Shown here one piece after another: positions 59,840 to 64,000 of a DNA stretch of 64,000 nt (positions are counted from its first letter, which is position 1; every line of letters starts with the position of its first letter). The notes beneath the pieces are model-generated. The model did no database searches and had not been told where the DNA came from. It saw only the letters and a program-made list of their open reading frames with translations. A program made the translations under genes and the position numbers. The stretch is from Erigeron canadensis (lineage: Eukaryota > Streptophyta > Magnoliopsida > Asterales > Asteraceae): positions 28,150,980-28,214,979 of the forward strand of contig NC_057765.1 in the NCBI RefSeq assembly GCF_010389155.1, given 5' to 3'.

Positions 59840-60985
59840 GTGGTTGATGATTTTACAAGGGCTGTGTGGACTTATATGTTAAAGAATAAGTCTGATGTGT
59901 CTTATTATATAAAACAGTTTTGTGCTCTTTTAAAAAATCAATTTAGTACTTTTGTTAAGGTCTTTAGAAGTGATAATGGTTCTGAATTTGTAAATTCAAA
60001 TTTGCAAACATATTTTTCTAATGAAGGTATTATACACCAAACAACTATAGCTTATACACCTCAACAAAATGGTATAGCTAAAAGGAAACATAGACACCTT
60101 CTTAATGTGGCTAGGTCTCTTATGTTTCAGGGGGGAATTCCTTTATATCTTTGGTCTGAATGTGTCTTAACTTCAACCTACTTGATTAATAGATTGCCTT
60201 CCTCTGTTTTACATGGAAAGTCTCCTTATGAGATGGTGTATGGCTTTGAACCAACTTTAACTCATTTAAGAACTTTTGGTTGTTTATGTTTTGCTACAAT
60301 ACTTAATAATAATGATAAATTTAGTTCAAGAACTGAAAAATGTATTTTAATTGGGTATGCTAATTCTAAAAAGGGTTATAAATTGTATAGTTTAGAGAAT
60401 AAAAGTTTTTTGTATTCTAGAGATATAAAATTTTATGAAAATATTTTTCCATTTACTATGTCTTCAACTCAAAATACAGATATTTTTAAATATAATAATA
60501 AAATTAATCATCAAAAATTTTTTGATACACCATATTTTGAGGATATTTCCATACCCTATGATGAAGAGGAGGCTGCTGGTAATGGTGTAACAAATGATAA
60601 CAGCCACCCTCATTCACTAGGCAGTACTTCTACACACTCACATGCTTCTGGCAGTTCTAGAACTACCAATCATGATAACAGTGGCAGTAGTAGCTCTACC
60701 AGTGAAAATGGTGAGGCTGCATTTGATTACCCACAAAATGATGATAATAATAATTCCGAGGGTGATGAAAATAACATTTTAAATGATAATTTGAGAAGGT
60801 CTACAAGAAGTAGAACCTTATCAACAAAGTTAAATGATTTTGTTTTGGAAGGGAAAGTAAAATATGGTTTGAATAAAGTTGTAAATTATTCTAGATTGAA
60901 TTTTGTAATGAAATGTTTTACTTCTAATCTTAACAAAAGTTTTGAACCATCTTGTTATATGGAGGCTGCTTCTGATAGTAATTGA
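59840..60985 (+). pseudogene. copia integrase catalytic region to start of RT
   Basis: Begins VDDFTRAVWTYM and includes SDNGSEF and the PQQNGIA motif, where the catalytic Glu is Lys (AKRKHRH in place of the usual ERKHRH), so integrase would be inactive. A Ser/Asn/Asp-rich linker follows. The frame stops at a TGA (60983-60985) where relatives have Trp. Confidence 0.85.
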
Positions 60986-62478
60986 ATAAATGCAATGAAT
61001 CTTGAAATGGAGGCCTTAAATAGAAATGGAACATGGATTTTAACTGACTTACCTTCTGGTAGAGAAGCTATAGGTTGTAAATGGGTTTATAAGATCAAAT
61101 ATAAGTCAACAGGTGAGATTGAGAGATACAAAGCTAGGTTAGTTGCAAAAAGGTATAATCAAAGAATGGGAATAGATTTTGAGGAGACTTTTGCTCCTGT
61201 TGTAAAGATGGTAACAATTAGATGTTTATTAACCTTAGCTGTATCTAAAGGGTGGTGTATATTTCAACTTGACATTAACAATGCATTTTTGTATGGTGAT
61301 CTTAAAGAAGAAGTTTATATGAAACTACCTCAAGGTTATTTTGATAAAAATGATAAGAGGGTGTGCAAGTTAGTTAAGTCTCTTTATGGCTTAAAGCAGG
61401 CACCAAGACAGTGGAATGATAAATTGTCTAAAGCACTCTTGGAATATGGTTTTATTCAGTCTAAGTCTGATTATTCTTTATTTACCTTAAATAAAGAAGA
61501 TGTATTTGTGGCTTTGCTTGTTTATGTGGATGATATTGTATTAACAGGAAATCATATAACTGAAATTAACAAAGTTAAAGCCTTCTTTAGTTCAAAATTC
61601 AAAATTAAGGATCTTTGGGAAATTAAAATACTTTCTAGGAATAGATTTAATTGAAACTGAGAAAGGACTTTGTCTTTCACAAAGAAAATATTGTCTTGAA
61701 TTGTTGAATGATTTTGGTTTACTTGGTTGCAAGCCTTGTAAAACTCCTCTTGAAATAACTATCACCATGCCTATAGATTCTAATAAATCAAAACCATTGG
61801 TGAACATCTCTGTTTATCAAAAGTTGATAGGTAAATTGATATATCTGTCCTTAACATGACCAGATATAAGTTATGCTATGTAGAGTTTAAGCCATGCATG
61901 CTCCTCTTCAAGATCATTTTAATATGGGACTAAGAGTTCTAAGATACCTTAAAGGATCTCCTGGTAAGGGTATTTGTATTAGTAGCAATGATAACCTTGA
62001 TTTGAAAGCTTTTGTTGATTCAGATTGGGGAAGATGTCTTGGAACTAGAAGGTCTGTTACTGGATACATGCTTTGTTTAGGAAATAATCTTATTTCCTAC
62101 AAGAGTAAGAAACAATCAACTGTTGCTAAGTCCTCTGCAGAAGCAGAATATAGGGCATTAGCAGCAGTTATTTGTGAGATTATTTGGGTTTTGAACTTAT
62201 TAAATGATATGAGACTTAAAACTGCTTTGCCTATTAATGTTCATTGTGATAGTAAATCTGCTATTCAAATTGCACACAATCCAGTTTTCCATGAGAAAAC
62301 AAAGCACTTTGAAATTGATTTGCATTTTGTAAGAGAAAAGATAAGTTCTGGAGTTGTAAAAGTTAATAAGATCCATTCTGATGATAATCCAGCAGATTTA
62401 TTAACTAAAAGTCTAAGTTCAAAACTACATTTCTTTCATCTTGATAATTCCAGCTTATATGATGCATACCAAGTTTAA
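60986..62478 (+). pseudogene. copia reverse transcriptase-RNase H region, several lesions
   Basis: RT motifs are LDINNAFLYGDL, KSLYGLKQAPRQWN and LLVYVDDIVLTG. A frameshift near 61613-61630 (DLWEIK region) ends the frame at 61654. Farther on there are in-frame stops at 61857-61859 and 61881-61883. RNase H follows intact to 62478 (FVDSDWGRC, SKSSAEAEYRAL, VHCDSKSAI). Lesions are spread out, as expected for an older copy. Confidence 0.85.
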
Positions 62479-62480
62479 CT

Positions 62481-62490
62481 TGAGGGGGGA
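62481..62490 (+). other. Polypurine tract of the plus-strand copia element
   Basis: TGAGGGGGGA directly before the 3' LTR. Confidence 0.75.
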
Positions 62491-62940
62491 TGTTAAAAGC
62501 ATACAAGTTAAACTTGTATATAAAAGTTTATATTAACTTAGTCTGTTTTTGTGCAGGAAATATTAAATGAGGGACTGAAGATAGAGCTTTATAAAGATGA
62601 AGGATCTAATCTGTGCAAAGGTGGACAGAAGGTTACAAGTGTTAATTGTGAAGAATATATAAATGAATTTAGGTGCAGAGAGAACATGATTCTTTCTCTC
62701 ATTCTGCTGCTTACGATCAATATTATACATACACATATTCTGCTCTCTCATTCGATATTCATATATTGTCTGTATTGATTGTATATCACTTTGATATACA
62801 ACTCTGTATTCTATTACTAATCATCATCTGGATGATTAGATTCTGTATCATCTTCAATTTGGTTGTAACAACTTTAATAATAAATTCTGAATAATAATAA
62901 TTTTTCTAGTAATATTTGTTTGGTTATTGATCTTCTTTCA
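62491..62940 (+). repeat. 3' LTR of the plus-strand copia element
   Basis: 450 bp, TGTTAAAAGC...CTTCTTTCA, followed by the target duplication ATGTG. Confidence 0.9.
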
Positions 62941-62988
62941 ATGTGAAGCTAGAAACACATAAGATATTTAAAGTTGAAATGAACAGAA

Positions 62989-63425
62989 TGTTGGAATAAT
63001 TATGATTCGTATTGTAAATATAATGAAAATATGATAATAATAATACCTGATCCAGTGGACCTTGTAAGTTCAATAATGTTTGCCATTGATGTCGGGTTCC
63101 CAAAACGAGATGATTGTATTTAGATGGGATTGAGAATTTACGAGAGAAAAACACACACAAAGAAGGATGGAAGATTAGGGTTAAAATTCTTGTAAATGGC
63201 TCTCTATTTATAGAGAGACGCATTTACACTTTAGACCCTGGTGTTTAGTATGTGCGTTATAAGTCCCTGAAGTTTCAATCATCTAATGGGAAACCCTATA
63301 ATATGTCTTTAAGAGTAAATACGCCCATCATATAATTACTAGACATAGGGATTTCAGTTATCGCCAATTATCATATCACGAATGATAAACGATCAGTGAC
63401 AGTCATATTTAACGTGGTTCCAACA
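62989..63425 (-). repeat. 3' LTR of the third copia element
   Basis: On the minus strand it starts TGTTGGAACC and ends ATTATTCCAACA, giving an 8-bp terminal inverted repeat TGTTGGAA/TTCCAACA. The TATA box (TATAAATA, about 63204-63213) lies inside a hairpin with stem CTCTCTAT/ATAGAGAG. Confidence 0.7.
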
Positions 63426-63638
63426 TTCTCCCACTTGACCAAGCGATCATTTATCTATGAGTATTCAATAAGTCCGGCTGGGATAATACTCATTTTGTTT
63501 TAAACTGAAATCATAGTCAATAAGTACAGTCGTAGTAAAGAACATCAACTCAGGACCCCCACTAGTCAAACTATGACTCAAATTTAAAACTAATAAGCAA
63601 TGATCAATTTACTAAGACAAAATTTTGTTACATAATGT
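63426..63638. other. Untranslated stretch between RNase H and LTR of the third copia element
   Basis: Starts with the polypurine tract on the minus strand; the rest is noncoding with no other feature. Confidence 0.5.
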
Positions 63639-63998
63639 CTATACACTGTTATGAACTCGAAGTGTAACTAACAGACAAACAAAACTTAAATAAAAAGGAA
63701 AAATTTTCATTAATAATAATGACCAATAAGTACAACATGCTATCATAATGGGTCTTTTAGTAAGCCTCATCTTCGACACGTGTCCTACGAAGAATTTAGG
63801 AGGAAGACCTTCGGTCATTGGATCCACTAGCATATTATGTGTACTTATGTACTCAATACAAAGAATATTCCCCTCACTCCGTTCGCGTACAAACAGAAAC
63901 TTTGTATCGAGATACAGCTCAGTGCCAGTTGAATTGTTACTGTTCAAAAAAGTTACGGTAGCTGAGTTCTCACAGTAAAGCTTCAATGGTCTATAAAT
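63639..63998 (-). CDS. copia RNase H C-terminus, 5'-partial at the window edge
   Basis: The frame is open to the window edge (IYRPLKLYCENSATVTF). It contains the RNase H-end pattern of copia elements: LYCENSATV, a VRERSEGN segment, IEYISTHNMLVDPMTEGLPP and KFFVGHVSKM. Relatives have Asp where this copy has Glu in YCEN, and Lys where it has Glu in MTEGLP, so activity is doubtful. The last 40 or so codons after SKMRL are probably not part of the original protein. Confidence 0.7.
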   Translation of the reverse strand: MYRPLKLYCENSATVTFLNSNNSTGTELYLDTKFLFVRERSEGNILCIEYISTHNMLVDPMTEGLPPKFFVGHVSKMRLTKRPIMIACCTYWSLLLMKIFPFYLSFVCLLVTLRVHNSV

Positions 63999-64000
63999 AA

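Larger units (their letters stand above)
55741..62940 (+). mobile_element. Ty1/copia retrotransposon interrupted by mitochondrial DNA
   Basis: LTRs at 55741-56189 and 62491-62940 (449/450 bp), PBS at 56190-56201, polypurine tract at 62481-62490, and the 5-bp target duplication ATGTG at 55736-55740 and 62941-62945. The LTRs differ at about eight bases and one indel by eye, near 2%. The 7200 bp include a 1014-bp insert of mitochondrial origin in gag. The pol region is broken by frameshifts and stops. It is related in sequence to the minus-strand element at 48297. Confidence 0.9.
62989..64000 (-). mobile_element. 3' end of a third copia element, cut by the right window edge
   Basis: An LTR at 62989-63425 is followed on its right by a polypurine-type tract (GGTCAAGTGGGAGAA on the minus strand, 63426-63440) and then an RNase H terminus. 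The element reads leftward and continues outside the window. It differs in sequence from the other two copia elements. Confidence 0.75.

Overview
The window looks like AT-rich nuclear DNA of a flowering plant. It has introns with GT-AG borders, Ty1/copia and Ty3/gypsy-type LTRs, MITEs, SINEs, Helitron ends and a mitochondrial DNA insert. The Ulp1-like genes and LTR families resemble those I know from Asteraceae, but that placement is an inference. Most of the sequence is transposon-derived. Only two multi-exon genes look intact.

Layout. 1-4188: 3' end of a large LTR retrotransposon, with a 952-codon extra ORF between pol and the 3' LTR as in Sirevirus-type copia elements. 4195-18580: a tandem cluster of Ulp1-like cysteine-protease genes. 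Copy A keeps only its last three exons, copy B is inactivated, copy C is intact (8 exons, 905 aa), and copy D is an inverted 5' fragment. The introns and spacers of this cluster, but not its exons, are filled with an 18-bp dyad, AAAATCA-N4-TGATTTT. 18580-25678: intergenic DNA with MITEs, a possible gypsy LTR piece and microsatellites. 25679-28036: an 8-exon gene for a 226-aa protein with an RRM-like fold. 29820-33930 (minus): decayed pieces of a TONSOKU/BRUSHY1-like gene. 36036-37846: a foldback element with 63-bp subrepeats and a probable 9-bp target duplication. 38467-40925: a solo LTR with a perfect 5-bp duplication. 40964-43254: a second long LTR carrying an array of covarying mini-hairpins. 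44342-47641: Helitron ends and MITEs. 48297-54020 (minus): a young but coding-defective copia element. 55221-55608: exon fragments of a Tyr/Gly-rich, RNA-binding-type protein. 55741-62940: an older copia element whose gag is split by about 1 kb of mitochondrial DNA carrying trnP(UGG) and part of trnF(GAA). 62989-64000 (minus): the 3' end of a third copia element.

The most unusual part is the 4.2-18.1 kb block. Duplicated Ulp1-like genes sit in noncoding DNA saturated with one dyad, which is absent from their exons and not seen elsewhere in the window. This resembles transposon systems in which a self-encoded protein recognises short motifs spread through the element's own noncoding DNA. The link is a hypothesis. 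All exon models are by eye from reading frame, splice sites and comparison between copies.
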